A stretch of 64,000 nt of DNA from GAS188 sp963794475 (GTDB taxonomy: Bacteria; Pseudomonadota; Alphaproteobacteria; Rhizobiales; Beijerinckiaceae). Shown here piece after piece: positions 45,581 through 56,698 of this stretch. The notes beneath the pieces are model-generated. The model ran no database searches. It was not told the origin of the DNA and saw only the letters and a program-made list of their open reading frames with translations. The position numbers and the translations under genes were made by a program. Within the stretch, counting starts at the first letter, position 1. Each line of letters starts with the position of its first letter. Location: positions 310,001 through 374,000 of the forward strand of contig CAWCDW010000003.1 in NCBI GenBank assembly GCA_963794475.1, given 5' to 3'.

Positions 45581-46870
45581 GTGGATCGCATCAAGATCAT
45601 CGGGGGCGCCAAGCTTCACGGCAGCATCCCGATCTCCGGGGCGAAGAACGCCGCCCTGCCGCTGATGATCACGTCCCTGCTCACGGCCGACACGCTCGAG
45701 CTCGACAATGTGCCGCGCCTTGCCGATGTGCAGACTTTGCTTCGCATCCTCGCCAATCACGGCGTCGACTACGCAATCAACGGCAAGCGTCCTGGCGAGC
45801 GCGCCGAAACCGGCCAGACGCTTCGCCTCACTGCGGCCTCGATTGTCGACACCACGGCTCCCTATGAGCTCGTCTCGAAGATGCGGGCCGGCTTTTGGGT
45901 GATCGCCCCGCTGCTTGCGCGGATGGGGTCCGCGCGCATCTCTCTTCCCGGCGGCTGCGCCATCGGCACGCGCCCCGTCGATCTTCTCATCATGGCGCTC
46001 GAGCGGCTCGGCGCCGTGATCGAGATCGAGGCCGGTTATGTGGTCGCCAAGGCGCCGCGCGGTCTCAAGGGCGCCGAGATCGAATTTCCGAAGGTGACGG
46101 TGGGCGGCACGCATACCGCGCTGATGGGGGCGGTCATGGCCGACGGCACGAGCGTCATCCACAATGCGGCGCGCGAGCCCGAGGTCGTCGATCTCGCGCA
46201 ATGCCTCATCGCCATGGGTGGCCGCATCGACGGGGCAGGTTCATCGACCATCACGGTGCACGGCGTCACCGGGCTTTCGGGCGCGCATCATTCGGTGCTT
46301 CCAGATCGGATAGAAACCGGCACCTATGCGATGGCTGTCGCCATGACGGGCGGGGATGTCCTGCTCGAGGGCGCTAGGCCCGATCTTCTGCAATCGGCGC
46401 TCGATGCGATCACCGAGGCCGGCGCCGAGATTTCGGCCACCAATGAGGGGGTGAGGGTGCAGCGCAATGGGCAGGGGCTTCTTCCTGTCGATGTGACCAC
46501 CAACCCTTTTCCCGGATTTCCGACTGATCTGCAGGCGCAATTCATGGCGCTCATGAGCCATGCCAAAGGTACGTCCACGATTCGCGAAACGATTTTCGAG
46601 AACCGCTTCATGCATGTGCAGGAGCTCGCCCGGCTCGGCGCCCGCATCCGGCTCGATGGTGATGCGGCTTATGTCGAGGGAGTCGAAAAGCTGAAGGGCG
46701 CGCCGGTTATGGCGACCGATCTGCGTGCCTCGGTTTCGCTCGTCATCGGGGGGCTCGCGGCCGAAGGCGAGACGCTGATCAACCGCGTCTATCATCTCGA
46801 TCGCGGGTTTGAGGGGCTGGAAACCAAGCTGTCGCGCTGCGGCGCAAATATCGAGCGCCTCTCCGCCTAA
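45581..46870 (+). CDS. murA: UDP-N-acetylglucosamine 1-carboxyvinyltransferase
   Basis: 429 residues, the family's standard length. GAKNAALP holds the catalytic-site Lys; LPGGCAIG holds the reactive Cys that fosfomycin alkylates; NPFPGFPTDLQAQ is conserved. First committed step of peptidoglycan synthesis. The GTG at 45,581 with GAGGAG before it gives the right N-terminus (DRIKIIGG); a GTG 12 codons upstream is unlikely. Confidence 0.97.
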   Translation: MDRIKIIGGAKLHGSIPISGAKNAALPLMITSLLTADTLELDNVPRLADVQTLLRILANHGVDYAINGKRPGERAETGQTLRLTAASIVDTTAPYELVSKMRAGFWVIAPLLARMGSARISLPGGCAIGTRPVDLLIMALERLGAVIEIEAGYVVAKAPRGLKGAEIEFPKVTVGGTHTALMGAVMADGTSVIHNAAREPEVVDLAQCLIAMGGRIDGAGSSTITVHGVTGLSGAHHSVLPDRIETGTYAMAVAMTGGDVLLEGARPDLLQSALDAITEAGAEISATNEGVRVQRNGQGLLPVDVTTNPFPGFPTDLQAQFMALMSHAKGTSTIRETIFENRFMHVQELARLGARIRLDGDAAYVEGVEKLKGAPVMATDLRASVSLVIGGLAAEGETLINRVYHLDRGFEGLETKLSRCGANIERLSA

Positions 46871-46922
46871 TCGAATTCGGGAGCGGCCCCGCCCGCTACG
46901 CCGCCCGCCCCGGCGGACCCGA

Positions 46923-47987
46923 TCACATCACGGTCTTGACTAGCACCAAGGCGAGAGTACCCACGAAGACCCAGGCCATCCCGCCGAGGAGGAAGGGGCG
47001 AACGCCCTTCGCCATAAGCTTGCGGATGTCGGTTTCCAACCCCATCGCCGCCGTCGCCATCGCGAGGAGAAAAGGCGTCGCCTGGATGAGCCCTGATTTG
47101 AGCTCGGCAGGAATAGTCACCAGGCTGTTCACGACCACGACCGCGAGAAAGCCGAAAACGAACCAAGGCGCCGGCGCCGAGGCGCGGTTGTCTCCTTGCC
47201 GGCGCGCGCGAAGAAAGCCGAGGCTCAGCACCAGAGGCGCAAGCAGGGCGACACGCGTCAGCTTGGCGATCAGGGCGAAGTCGCCCGAGACTTGTCCATT
47301 CTGCAGCGACGCGGCGACGACCTGCGCCACCTCATGGATCGAGCTTCCCGACCATAAACCATAGCCGCGCGCATCGAGATTCAAGAGCTGCGGCAGAAGC
47401 GGATAGAGGAACATGGCGATCGTGCCGAACGCCGTGACGCAGGCCACGCCATAAGCCACATCCTCCTCGGAGCCTTCCGTCACCGTGTTGGTGGCAACGA
47501 CCGCCGCCGCGCCGCACACCGCCGTGCCGGCGCCGAGAAGCTCGGCGAGCTTGGGCTCGACGCCGATGAGCTTTCCGGCCTGGACGGTGAACAGGAAAGT
47601 CGCCGCAAGCGTCGCGGAGACGGCGAGGAAGCCGACCACGCCGACCGATGCGACCTGGGTGAGCGTCAGCTGCAGCCCGTAGAGAATGATGGCGAAGCGC
47701 AGGATGCGTCGCATCGAGAATTTGATGCCGGGCTTACAGATCGCGGGCGAGCCGATGAGGTTGTGGAAGGCGATGCCGATCAGGATCGCAAGAATCAAGG
47801 CGCTGAAAGTCGCAACGCCCGGGATCATGCGCAGGAAATAGGCCAGAACGGCGATCGCGAAGGTCAGCGCCACGCCCGGCAGCGGTGCCGCCCAAATCGG
47901 CAAGGCGAAACCGCCTGCCTTCGTGAGGGCGGCGGCAGGCTCAGGCTTCCCGGCTTCGACCGCGGGAGCGGCTCTCGACTCATTCAT
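46923..47987 (-). CDS. YeiH/UPF0324 family membrane protein
   Basis: 354 residues with about ten spans; GTAVCGAAAVVATNTVT and SSIHEVAQVVAA are hallmarks of the YeiH family. Some members have been linked to sulfate or sulfite export, but the function is not settled. The start is uncertain: ATGs at 47,987 and 48,023 both lack a good ribosome site. Confidence 0.85.
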   Translation of the reverse strand: MNESRAAPAVEAGKPEPAAALTKAGGFALPIWAAPLPGVALTFAIAVLAYFLRMIPGVATFSALILAILIGIAFHNLIGSPAICKPGIKFSMRRILRFAIILYGLQLTLTQVASVGVVGFLAVSATLAATFLFTVQAGKLIGVEPKLAELLGAGTAVCGAAAVVATNTVTEGSEEDVAYGVACVTAFGTIAMFLYPLLPQLLNLDARGYGLWSGSSIHEVAQVVAASLQNGQVSGDFALIAKLTRVALLAPLVLSLGFLRARRQGDNRASAPAPWFVFGFLAVVVVNSLVTIPAELKSGLIQATPFLLAMATAAMGLETDIRKLMAKGVRPFLLGGMAWVFVGTLALVLVKTVM

Positions 47988-48150
47988 CCGACGCCCGACA
48001 ACACGGCGGAAAGCCGTATCCATTGGAAAAAAAGGAGATGCCTCTTGGCGCAGAGCGCGAAGCAAGTCCAGTGCTTGGCCCGAGTTGGGCCTATGGCGGA
48101 AGGCGTGCTGGCTCCATCGTTCGTCGCTGATCGAGGCGGTCGAAAAGCCC

Positions 48151-48756
48151 TCAAAGCCAAGGCCGTTCGAGCGCGGCCCTTTCCTCATAGCTTGCGATCT
48201 TCTCGCGCTTCTGCTCGGTAAGGCCGATGTCGTCGAGTCCGTTCAAGAGGCAGTGCTTGAGATGCGGATCGATGTCGAAACGCACCGTCCCGCCGTCGGG
48301 GCCATAAATCTCCTGCTTCTCGAGATCGATCGTCAACGTTGCATTGGCGCCGCGCTCGGCATCATCGAAGAGCTTCTCGATGTCCTCGGGACCGACCTTG
48401 ATGAGCAACATCCCGTTCTTGAAGCTGTTGTTGTAGAAAATGTCCGCGAAGCTCGTGGAGATCACGCAGCGAATGCCGAAATCGGCGAGCGCCCAGGGCG
48501 CGTGCTCGCGCGAGGAGCCGCACCCGAAATTGTCGCCGGCGACAAGCACCTTGGCGTTGCGGTAGGCCGGCTTGTTCAGGACGAAATCCGGGTTCTCGGA
48601 GCCGTCGTCATTGTAACGCATCTCCGCGAAGAGCCCCTTCCCGAGGCCGGTGCGCTCGATCGTCTTCAGATATTGCTTGGGGATGATCTTGTCGGTATCG
48701 ACATTGATCATCGGCAAGGGCGCCGCGACGCCCGTCAGGGTGGTGAATTTCTGCAT
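48151..48756 (-). CDS. leuD: 3-isopropylmalate dehydratase small subunit
   Basis: 201 residues: MINVDTDKIIPKQYLKTI and GDNFGCGSSREHAPWAL, standard LeuD. With LeuC (not in the window) isomerises isopropylmalate in leucine synthesis. Upstream frame extending to 49,041 overlaps the divergent oxidoreductase and was rejected. Confidence 0.96.
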   Translation of the reverse strand: MQKFTTLTGVAAPLPMINVDTDKIIPKQYLKTIERTGLGKGLFAEMRYNDDGSENPDFVLNKPAYRNAKVLVAGDNFGCGSSREHAPWALADFGIRCVISTSFADIFYNNSFKNGMLLIKVGPEDIEKLFDDAERGANATLTIDLEKQEIYGPDGGTVRFDIDPHLKHCLLNGLDDIGLTEQKREKIASYEERAALERPWL

Positions 48757-48943
48757 GGGCCAGACTCGATAAGGACCGGGCGCTGTTAGCAGATCGAGGC
48801 CGCCATGGCGAGGCCTCGGACGGCCCTTGCCTTTTCGTCCCTTCCTTCGACCGGCCGGTCCCGATTGCTCGACGATTGTCGACGGCGAGCTTCGGCCAAC
48901 CGAGCTTGATAAGAGATTCCGATATGAGATGCGGTGATCGGCC

Positions 48944-49990
48944 ATGGCGCAAGCAGGAGACCTGAGGATCGCTCTCGCAGGCTTCGGCGCCTGGGGCCAG
49001 ATGGTCGCACGTGCCCTTGCCGCGATCGAGGGGGCAAGCATTGTCGGCGTCTATTGCCACGGCGAAGCGTCCGAGCGCGCCGCGCGTGAGCAATTGCCGC
49101 GAGCGCGGCGCTTCGCCGATTACGGCGCGATGCTGAAATCCGTTCCAGCTGATGTCGTTTGCGTTACCGTTCCCAACCATCGCCATGCGGATTTCACGAT
49201 CGCGGCGCTCAGGCAAGGCGCCCATGTCTTTCTGGAAAAGCCGCTCGGGCTTTCGCTCAAGGAATGCGATGCCGTGATTCGCGCGTCGCGGGAGAGCGGT
49301 CGCGCCGTCGCGATCGATCATGAGTTTCGCGTCTCCCGCCAATGGGGCGCGGTGCGCGAGCTTATCGAGAAGGGCGAGATCGGCAAGCTTTGCTTCCAAC
49401 GCATTTTTCTCTTCCGCCGACCCTTCCGCTTGGGTTCCGGCGGGTGGCGACACGATCCCTCGCGGGTGGGCTCCTGGATTCTCGAGGAGGTCGTGCATTT
49501 CGTCGATCTCGCCCTCTGGTACGCGCGCGAGAACGGCAAGCCGACCCGTCTTCGCGCCGCGGGAACGGGATCGCGCGCCGTCGAGGGGCTTTTCGACACG
49601 CTGACGCTCGACCTCTTCTGGGAAGACGGCTCGGCAGCGATCATCTCGCAATGCCTCTCAGGCTTCGAGCATCATCTCGTGCTGGAGATCACCGGCAGCG
49701 AGGGTGGCGTGCGGAGCTGGTGGTCGGGCGCCATGGACCGCAGCTTGACGCCGAGCTTCGAGGTCAGGCTCAGGCGCAAGGGGCAAGACCCGATGGGCCT
49801 GGCGGAAATCTTGCCGATCGGGCATTCGGGGGAAGCGTTCGAGCTCGAGGAGAATCTCCGGCTTGCGCTCGAAGGCTTTCGCGAGAACCGCTCCATTCTT
49901 TCACCGGAAGAGGCGCGCGCCTCGATCGCCATTTGCCTCGCCGCGGCGGAAGCGGCGTCGAGCGGCAAGGAGGTCTCGCTCGCGCTTTAG
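48944..49990 (+). CDS. Gfo/Idh/MocA family oxidoreductase
   Basis: 348 residues: Rossmann GFGAWGQ near the N-terminus, VFLEKPLGLS with the conserved EKP, and an alpha/beta C-terminal domain. NAD(P)-dependent oxidoreductase acting on sugars, inositols or related compounds; the substrate is not predictable. Ends 21 bases before the convergent cysS end. Confidence 0.85.
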   Translation: MAQAGDLRIALAGFGAWGQMVARALAAIEGASIVGVYCHGEASERAAREQLPRARRFADYGAMLKSVPADVVCVTVPNHRHADFTIAALRQGAHVFLEKPLGLSLKECDAVIRASRESGRAVAIDHEFRVSRQWGAVRELIEKGEIGKLCFQRIFLFRRPFRLGSGGWRHDPSRVGSWILEEVVHFVDLALWYARENGKPTRLRAAGTGSRAVEGLFDTLTLDLFWEDGSAAIISQCLSGFEHHLVLEITGSEGGVRSWWSGAMDRSLTPSFEVRLRRKGQDPMGLAEILPIGHSGEAFELEENLRLALEGFRENRSILSPEEARASIAICLAAAEAASSGKEVSLAL

Positions 49991-50011
49991 GAGTGACGCG
50001 GGCTCGCGTCG

Positions 50012-51412
<1,401 letters not shown>

Positions 51413-51954
51413 GGGAAATTCCGCGCCTGGGCCTCGTGCTTGCCTGGGCTCATTGCAGGACCCCGAAAAGCGGCCTCATTCTCTGGATTAGGTTTTCCAC
51501 GTCGAGGCAAGGGAAAGGCTGCCGCACCGGCAGGTATTGGCGCATCCCGCGGGGGAGCGCTGTGGCGGCGCGACCGCGCCGGCCCTCAAGGCCGACAACA
51601 GGGATCGATAATGAGGTGCGCGCGTCGCATCTTCATGCGCTTGCTCTATCGTCCCGCTTTGCTCGCGGTCAATAGGCAATACCTTTCACGGTCATCCCTC
51701 ACGAGAAATGATGGAGCCACGGCCGGCGAGCCGCTCAGGAACCGACGGGCCTCCTTAGCGCTTTCCTAACGATGTCGCCCAAAACAGGGTCCCCGGGCCT
51801 CTGCATTCCGACCGGCGGATCGCGGGCGATATCAAGGCGATAGGCGGCAGAGGCTTTGTGTGGCGCCCCGGCTCTGCCACGAAGCTTAACCTTCCTTAAG
51901 GGGTTTTGCCGCCAGGTTTCGAGGAATCGGAGCGAGCTCTCGGGGTTGGTGAGG
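51413..51954. other. intergenic region before a secreted-protein gene
   Basis: About 540 bases without a supported gene. TTAA-N6-TTAA at 51,886-51,899, 56 bases before the next gene, is close to but one base shorter than a CtrA box. The cysS promoter must lie at the other end. Confidence 0.4.
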
Positions 51955-52296
51955 ATGCGTCAAGCAGTGATTTTCGGCGCCGGCATCTTGGTATCGGCCG
52001 GCCTTCTCTCCTATGAGCCCCTGTCCTCGGCGCCCATTTCGGGCCCGAGCCAGGCGGTGATCAGCAGCACCGATGGCTATGGCGTGAGCGAATGCCTCAC
52101 GAGCGGTGATACCTGCGGGCTTGTGGTGGCGCAAAGCTGGTGCCGGTCGAATGGCTATGAGCGCCTCGCCGCCATTCGCCCCGCGAGCGCCGAGGATGTC
52201 ACGGGCACATTGGGAACTCTCGTCACCGATGAGAGCGAAAGCTCCGTCGTGATCAGCTGTGAGCGTAACGCCACGAGCAGCGCGTCACAGCACTGA
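51955..52296 (+). CDS. small exported protein
   Basis: 113 residues: signal peptide (VIFGAGILVSAGLLSYEP) and a mature domain with four cysteines (ECLTSGDTCG, SWCRS, SCERN), suggesting disulfides in the periplasm. No family name known to me. GGTGAGG precedes the ATG closely. Confidence 0.7.
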   Translation: MRQAVIFGAGILVSAGLLSYEPLSSAPISGPSQAVISSTDGYGVSECLTSGDTCGLVVAQSWCRSNGYERLAAIRPASAEDVTGTLGTLVTDESESSVVISCERNATSSASQH

Positions 52297-52298
52297 CG

Positions 52299-52330
52299 GG
52301 GCTCGCCGGCCAAAAGCCGGGCGCGAGCCC
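52299..52330. terminator. bidirectional hairpin between convergent genes
   Basis: GGGCTCGC/GCGAGCCC (52,299-52,306 with 52,323-52,330) plus an inner CGGC/GCCG pair around AAAA. It lies between the exported-protein stop and the phyR stop and could end both transcripts. Confidence 0.6.
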
Positions 52331-52354
52331 AAAGCCTGATCGCGTTTCCCTTGG

Positions 52355-53191
52355 CTAAAGCTGATGCGCGGCGGCCTCCGCCCGCTTGGCAGCGCCCCCC
52401 GCCTTGTGCGTCTTGCGGTCGAAGAAAAGGGCTTGGCTGATGACGGCCTTGAGCGTGTCGTCGTTGAACGGCTTCGTCAAAAGGAACGCGGGCTCCGGCT
52501 TCTCTCCGGTCAGGAGCCGTTCGGGATAGGCGGTGACGAACACCACCGGGACCTCGAAAGAGGTGAGGATGTCGTTCACCGCGTCGAGGCCCGAGCTCCC
52601 GTCCGCAAGCTGAATGTCAGCGAGGATCAGGCCGGGCTTGGCGCGCACCGCCTCGCGCACCGCTTGCTTGCGGGTCCGCGCGGTCGCGACGACGCGATGG
52701 CCGAGCCTCTCGACGACCGCCTGGATATCCATGGCGATGACGGGTTCATCCTCGATGATGAGCACATCCGTCGCAATGCGCGCGGCGATCTCGCGCGCGG
52801 CCTCGTCGATCAGCTCGGAAGCCTCGTCTGGGGTGCAGCTGAGAGCGAATGCGGCGCGCTCCTTGTCGAAGCCCTCGAGCGCGCTCAAGAGAAAGGCCAC
52901 GCGCGGTCGCGGGGTGATCGCTTCCAGGCTTCGGTCCGCGGTTTGCGCCAAGCTTGTCTTCTGCTCCTCATGGGCTTGAACATTGAGGGGCACCGACCCC
53001 CAAAGGGTCAAAAACACCCGATAAAGGCCCGCGCGAACGTCAAGATCCATGTCGAGCGACTGCGGGTCGGCCACGATCGCTTCGAGGGTCGCCAGCGCGT
53101 AGGCATCTCCGCCGGCCTGTGTGCCGGCAAGAGCCCGCGCGAAGCGGCGCAAATAAGGGATGTGAGGCGAGATGGTTTCGGCGATCGACAT
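52355..53191 (-). CDS. phyR: general stress response regulator PhyR
   Basis: 278 residues: an N-terminal sigma-factor-like domain (HIPYLRRFARALAG, then a region-4-like part to about 140) and a C-terminal receiver with EDEP, phosphoacceptor Asp in ILADIQLADG, VTAYPER and TKPF. Phosphorylated PhyR binds NepR and frees EcfG, switching on the general stress response. GGAGG five bases before the ATG at 53,191 supports the start. An EcfG-type promoter lies about 215 bases upstream, suggesting autoregulation. nepR and ecfG, usually adjacent, are not here. Confidence 0.93.
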   Translation of the reverse strand: MSIAETISPHIPYLRRFARALAGTQAGGDAYALATLEAIVADPQSLDMDLDVRAGLYRVFLTLWGSVPLNVQAHEEQKTSLAQTADRSLEAITPRPRVAFLLSALEGFDKERAAFALSCTPDEASELIDEAAREIAARIATDVLIIEDEPVIAMDIQAVVERLGHRVVATARTRKQAVREAVRAKPGLILADIQLADGSSGLDAVNDILTSFEVPVVFVTAYPERLLTGEKPEPAFLLTKPFNDDTLKAVISQALFFDRKTHKAGGAAKRAEAAAHQL

Positions 53192-53405
53192 CATTCCCTC
53201 CATCGATCCATCAGGCCCGTCGGCTCATGCCTTCGCGCTCCGATCAGGCAAGGCGAATCGCCCAATCGCAACTTGCGAATGGGCCCCACGGTTGCAGAAG
53301 TGTTGAGACGAGAGAGCCCGCGCGAATCAAAAAAACCGCCGCCGCCGGATTGGCACGGCTCAAAGCCCCCGAAACTCAGCCTGTTATTGGCACGCACCTC
53401 GGCAA

Positions 53406-53430
53406 AACGCGCCAGAACTCGATCGGTTCC
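53406..53430 (-). promoter_or_regulatory. EcfG-type promoter upstream of phyR
   Basis: On the minus strand GGAAC (53,430-53,426) and CGTT (53,409-53,406) with 16 bases between. It is just past the end of the acetyltransferase gene, about 215 bases before phyR; a 200-base leader is long, and no small gene such as nepR was found in it. Confidence 0.55.
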
Positions 53431-53437
53431 GGCGCTT

Positions 53438-54124
53438 TCAGGCGCGATTTTTGGCCCGTCGATTGGGGGCGGCGGCGGAACGAAGGATCCTGGCCATTTC
53501 GATCAGCCCATCGACATCGGGGCTCATGAGGAGGGGCGAGAGCTCGCTGATCACGGAATCGTCGAGGTCCCACCACGCTGTCTGCAAGAGCCCCGCGATC
53601 TGCATCGCGGAAAAACGCAAGCGCGCGACCCGTCCTGGATTGCCGACCGTCACCGAATAAGGGGGCGCGTCGGCCGTGACCACCGCACGGGCCCCGACGA
53701 TCGCACCGTGACCAAGGCTCACCCCGGCGAGAATGGCCGCGCCCGCTCCGATCCAGACGTCGGAGCCGATGTGCACGTCGCCGCGGCCAGGTGCCACGGG
53801 GTTGACCGGAGGCACGCGCGGCCAACGGCCCGGAAAGGCCGGAAACGGATAGGTCGTCACCCATTCCGCGTGATGGTTCCCGCCGAGGAATATCTCGACA
53901 TTGTCCGCGAAGGAGCAGAAACGCCCGATGGTGAGACGCGCTTCCTCGCCCCACCAGCGAATCTTCGGCGCGCCATAGGAGTGATCGCCGATCTCGAAGC
54001 CGTGGCGTTCGACATAGGACGCAAGATGCAAGCGCGTTAGGTTGTGCGGATTGCGACGCCGGCCGAGGCGCTTGTGCAGGCGCTTGAGCATGCCGATGCC
54101 GGCCCTAAATGCAGCGTCCGCCAT
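53438..54124 (-). CDS. CatB-like hexapeptide-repeat acetyltransferase
   Basis: 228 residues, left-handed beta-helix transferase: FCSFADNVEIFLGGNHH, DVHIGSDVWIGAGAAILAGV and VGNPGRVARLRF, as in the CatB/xenobiotic acetyltransferase group. Uses acetyl-CoA. The ATG at 54,124 overlaps the SDR end by 20 bases; an ATG at 54,091 is possible. Confidence 0.85.
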   Translation of the reverse strand: MADAAFRAGIGMLKRLHKRLGRRRNPHNLTRLHLASYVERHGFEIGDHSYGAPKIRWWGEEARLTIGRFCSFADNVEIFLGGNHHAEWVTTYPFPAFPGRWPRVPPVNPVAPGRGDVHIGSDVWIGAGAAILAGVSLGHGAIVGARAVVTADAPPYSVTVGNPGRVARLRFSAMQIAGLLQTAWWDLDDSVISELSPLLMSPDVDGLIEMARILRSAAAPNRRAKNRA

Positions 54125-54854
54125 CGACCTCGAGCACCGAGCCCGTGATCATGGAGGCTTCATCGGAAGCGAGAAACAACACCGCGTTGGCGATGTCCTG
54201 AGGCAGCGACAGGCGCCCGAGCGGCACCGTTGCCCGGAAGGCGGCGCGCTTTTCCGGCGTGTCCTCTCCCATGAAGGCGGCGAGCAGCGGCGTCTCTCCC
54301 GCGACCGGCGCGATCGCCACCACCCTGATCTTGTCGGGAGCGAGCTCGACCGCCATCGATTTCGACAGGAGGTTCACGGCGCCCTTCGTCGCGTTGTACC
54401 AGGCGAGCCCAGGGCGAGGCCGGATGCCGGCCGTGGACCCGATATTGATGATCACCCCGCCGCCCTTCTCCCGAAAATGCGGCACGAAGGCCTTCGCCGT
54501 GAGATAGATCGACTTCACATTGACGGCGAAGACCTTGTCGAATTCGGCTTCACCGACATCGAGCATCGGCTGGTTGCGGTGCGTCGTGCCGGCATTGTTT
54601 ACCAAGATGTCGACGCGCCCGAAGGCGCCAAACGCGGCCTTCGCCGCGGCTTCCACCTCGGTGGCCTTGGAGACGTCACAACCGATCGGCAAGGCGTTCT
54701 TGCCGATCGCTTTGGCCACCGCCTCGGCCTTATGCTTTTGCAGATCGGCGATCACGACGCGCGCTCCCTCGCGCGCAAAGGTCTCGGCGATCGATTGGCC
54801 GAAGCCTTGCGCCGCCCCCGTCACGAAAGCGGTCTTGCCTTCGAACCTGGCCAT
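54105..54854 (-). CDS. short-chain dehydrogenase/reductase
   Basis: 249 residues, classical SDR: VTGAAQGFG near 11-19, NNAG, Ser in GSTAG, and YNATK; C-terminal VDGG. NAD(P)-dependent. Overlaps the acetyltransferase gene, so a two-gene unit. Substrate unknown. Confidence 0.9.
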   Translation of the reverse strand: MARFEGKTAFVTGAAQGFGQSIAETFAREGARVVIADLQKHKAEAVAKAIGKNALPIGCDVSKATEVEAAAKAAFGAFGRVDILVNNAGTTHRNQPMLDVGEAEFDKVFAVNVKSIYLTAKAFVPHFREKGGGVIINIGSTAGIRPRPGLAWYNATKGAVNLLSKSMAVELAPDKIRVVAIAPVAGETPLLAAFMGEDTPEKRAAFRATVPLGRLSLPQDIANAVLFLASDEASMITGSVLEVDGGRCI

Positions 54855-55017
54855 GCAAAATCTCCCTCAAGCCTTGATCCTGTGTTCGGGCCTCGCCGAA
54901 TCTCGCCGTCGTCGCCCGCGTCCAAATGATCGTCCCATCGACGAATGAAAATATCCACAAATTCTTTGAAGGTCTCGCGAGGCCCTTCGGGCCATCGGCG
55001 AGCGGCCATGCGCGCGC

Positions 55018-55776
55018 TCACGAGATCGCCCGCGAAGCATCGAAGATGAGCTTCAGCCCCACGATGATCATCAGCCAATAGCTCAAGAGGTAAAAGCGTT
55101 CGCTCGAGAAGCGGCGCACCAGGACGACCCCCAACCAAGTGGTCGCGATGGCGAGCGGGAATAGCGCCAGCGAGGTCGCGAGGTTGCCGCGCGTGATCTG
55201 GCCGAGCGCCAGATAGGGGATCACTTTCATCCAGTTCACGAAGGCGAAAAAGAGCACGCTCGTGCCGACGAAGACGCGGGCCTCGAGCCGCTGCGGCATG
55301 ACATAGATCTGATAGGGCGGGCTTCCGGCATGCGAAACCATGCTCGTGAAGCCGGAAAGCGCTCCCCAAAACCAGCCCGCGGCGCGGCTCGGCCGCCCAA
55401 TGGGCGCGCTGCTCGATGAGCGCAACAGCCAGAGCTGGCGCAAGCCGAAGACAAGCGCGATACCGCCGACCGTGAGGCCGACCGCGGCTTCCGGCAAGCG
55501 CGAAGCCAAGAGGTATCCGGCAAAGACGCCGATGACGGCTCCGGGAGCGAGCACCTTCAGGTTGAACGCATCCCAATGACGCCGATAGACGTAGATGCTG
55601 TAGAGGTCCTGCACGATGAGGATCGGCAAGACGATCGAGGCCGCCTGCACGGGCGGGATGACGAGCGCGACGATCGGCGTCGCCAAGGTGCCGATGCCTG
55701 CGAACCCGCCTTTCGCCAGGCCCAAAAGGATCACCGCCGGAATCGCGGCGAGATAGAACCAGGGATCGAGAATCAT
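55018..55776 (-). CDS. TauE/SafE family permease
   Basis: 252 residues, about eight spans; N-terminal LLGLAKGGFAGIGTLATPI and the internal HAGSPPYQIYVMP are typical of TauE/SafE/UPF0721 transporters, proposed exporters of sulfite, sulfoacetate or related organic anions. Starts 13 bases after the racemase-type gene, so co-transcribed with it. Confidence 0.88.
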   Translation of the reverse strand: MILDPWFYLAAIPAVILLGLAKGGFAGIGTLATPIVALVIPPVQAASIVLPILIVQDLYSIYVYRRHWDAFNLKVLAPGAVIGVFAGYLLASRLPEAAVGLTVGGIALVFGLRQLWLLRSSSSAPIGRPSRAAGWFWGALSGFTSMVSHAGSPPYQIYVMPQRLEARVFVGTSVLFFAFVNWMKVIPYLALGQITRGNLATSLALFPLAIATTWLGVVLVRRFSSERFYLLSYWLMIIVGLKLIFDASRAIS

Positions 55777-55789
55777 CGCGCTCGTGGTT

Positions 55790-56557
55790 TCACCGTTCGC
55801 GCCAGGGCCGCGGCGCGCTCGCGGGATGGCCGAAGTCGCGAGGCTCGAGCCCGGCGTGAAACCAGGTCATGAAGCTCACGATGTCGAAGACGGGAAGGCG
55901 AATCAGCGTCGCGAGAGCGCGCGCGTAAGGGGCCATATTGGTGCATTCGAGGATCACCGCGCCGACCGCGGGGTGACGCGTCACGAGCTCCTCGCCCGCG
56001 GCGAGGATATCGCGTTCGGCGGCCGCGACATCGAGCCTCTCCTCATCGCCGAGAATCGCGCGGGTGAATTCCGCGCCGTTCTCAGTCCCGACCACCGGAG
56101 TGTCTTCCGCGACGCCCGCCTTCAAGAGATGCTCGTTCGTGAGCGAAGCCGCGGATATGGTGAGGATGCCGACGCGCCTGCCCGGCGGCAGCGTCGCCTG
56201 GACGAGCGGCGCCTGTATGAGGCTCGAGGTGGCGACCGGGACGCCCACATGCGAAGCGAGCTCCTGTTGGTAGAGCGACAGGAAGCCGCAATTCGTGGTG
56301 ATGCCGTCCGCGCCGAGCTCGACGAGCTCTTGCGCCGCAACGAGAAAAGCGTCGAGGAGGCCTTTGGCGCGCTCGCGCACCACGCGATGAGGCGAGGCGC
56401 CGCGCACGACCTTGTAGAGCACGGGGAAAGGCCAGGTGCCGGCATTGCCCATATCTCCCGGAATTCGGGGAAACCGGGCTTCGAGCATCAAGATGCCAAG
56501 CTTCGCGCCGTAGATAGCCTTACCGCCATGGGCGATGCGGCTTGCATTATCGGGCAT
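55790..56557 (-). CDS. Asp/Glu racemase superfamily protein
   Basis: 255 residues. Two catalytic-type cysteines lie in TTNCGFLS and LECTNMAPY, as in Asp/Glu/hydantoin racemases and maleate isomerases. The ATG at 56,557 is preferred to one at 56,593. Divergent from the MetE-like gene across 141 bases. Substrate unknown. Confidence 0.85.
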   Translation of the reverse strand: MPDNASRIAHGGKAIYGAKLGILMLEARFPRIPGDMGNAGTWPFPVLYKVVRGASPHRVVRERAKGLLDAFLVAAQELVELGADGITTNCGFLSLYQQELASHVGVPVATSSLIQAPLVQATLPPGRRVGILTISAASLTNEHLLKAGVAEDTPVVGTENGAEFTRAILGDEERLDVAAAERDILAAGEELVTRHPAVGAVILECTNMAPYARALATLIRLPVFDIVSFMTWFHAGLEPRDFGHPASAPRPWRER

Positions 56558-56698
56558 GTTCTCGGTTTTCCATCCGCTCGCGCAAAGCCTCATCGCTGCG
56601 AGACTCCAGCGAGCGGCCTCGATCCTCCCGTCGCCGATCAGCTTGGCGTCGCGCCAGCGCCGTGCTTAACACCGATCACAGCCGATGAGGAACCCGCC

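Noticed and set aside
51886..51899. CtrA box
   Set aside because: TTAA half-sites are six bases apart instead of seven; left as a remark only.
55784..56698. 305-codon extension before the MetE-like protein
   Set aside because: Antisense to the racemase-type gene; the family N-terminus begins at 56,699 with its own ribosome site.
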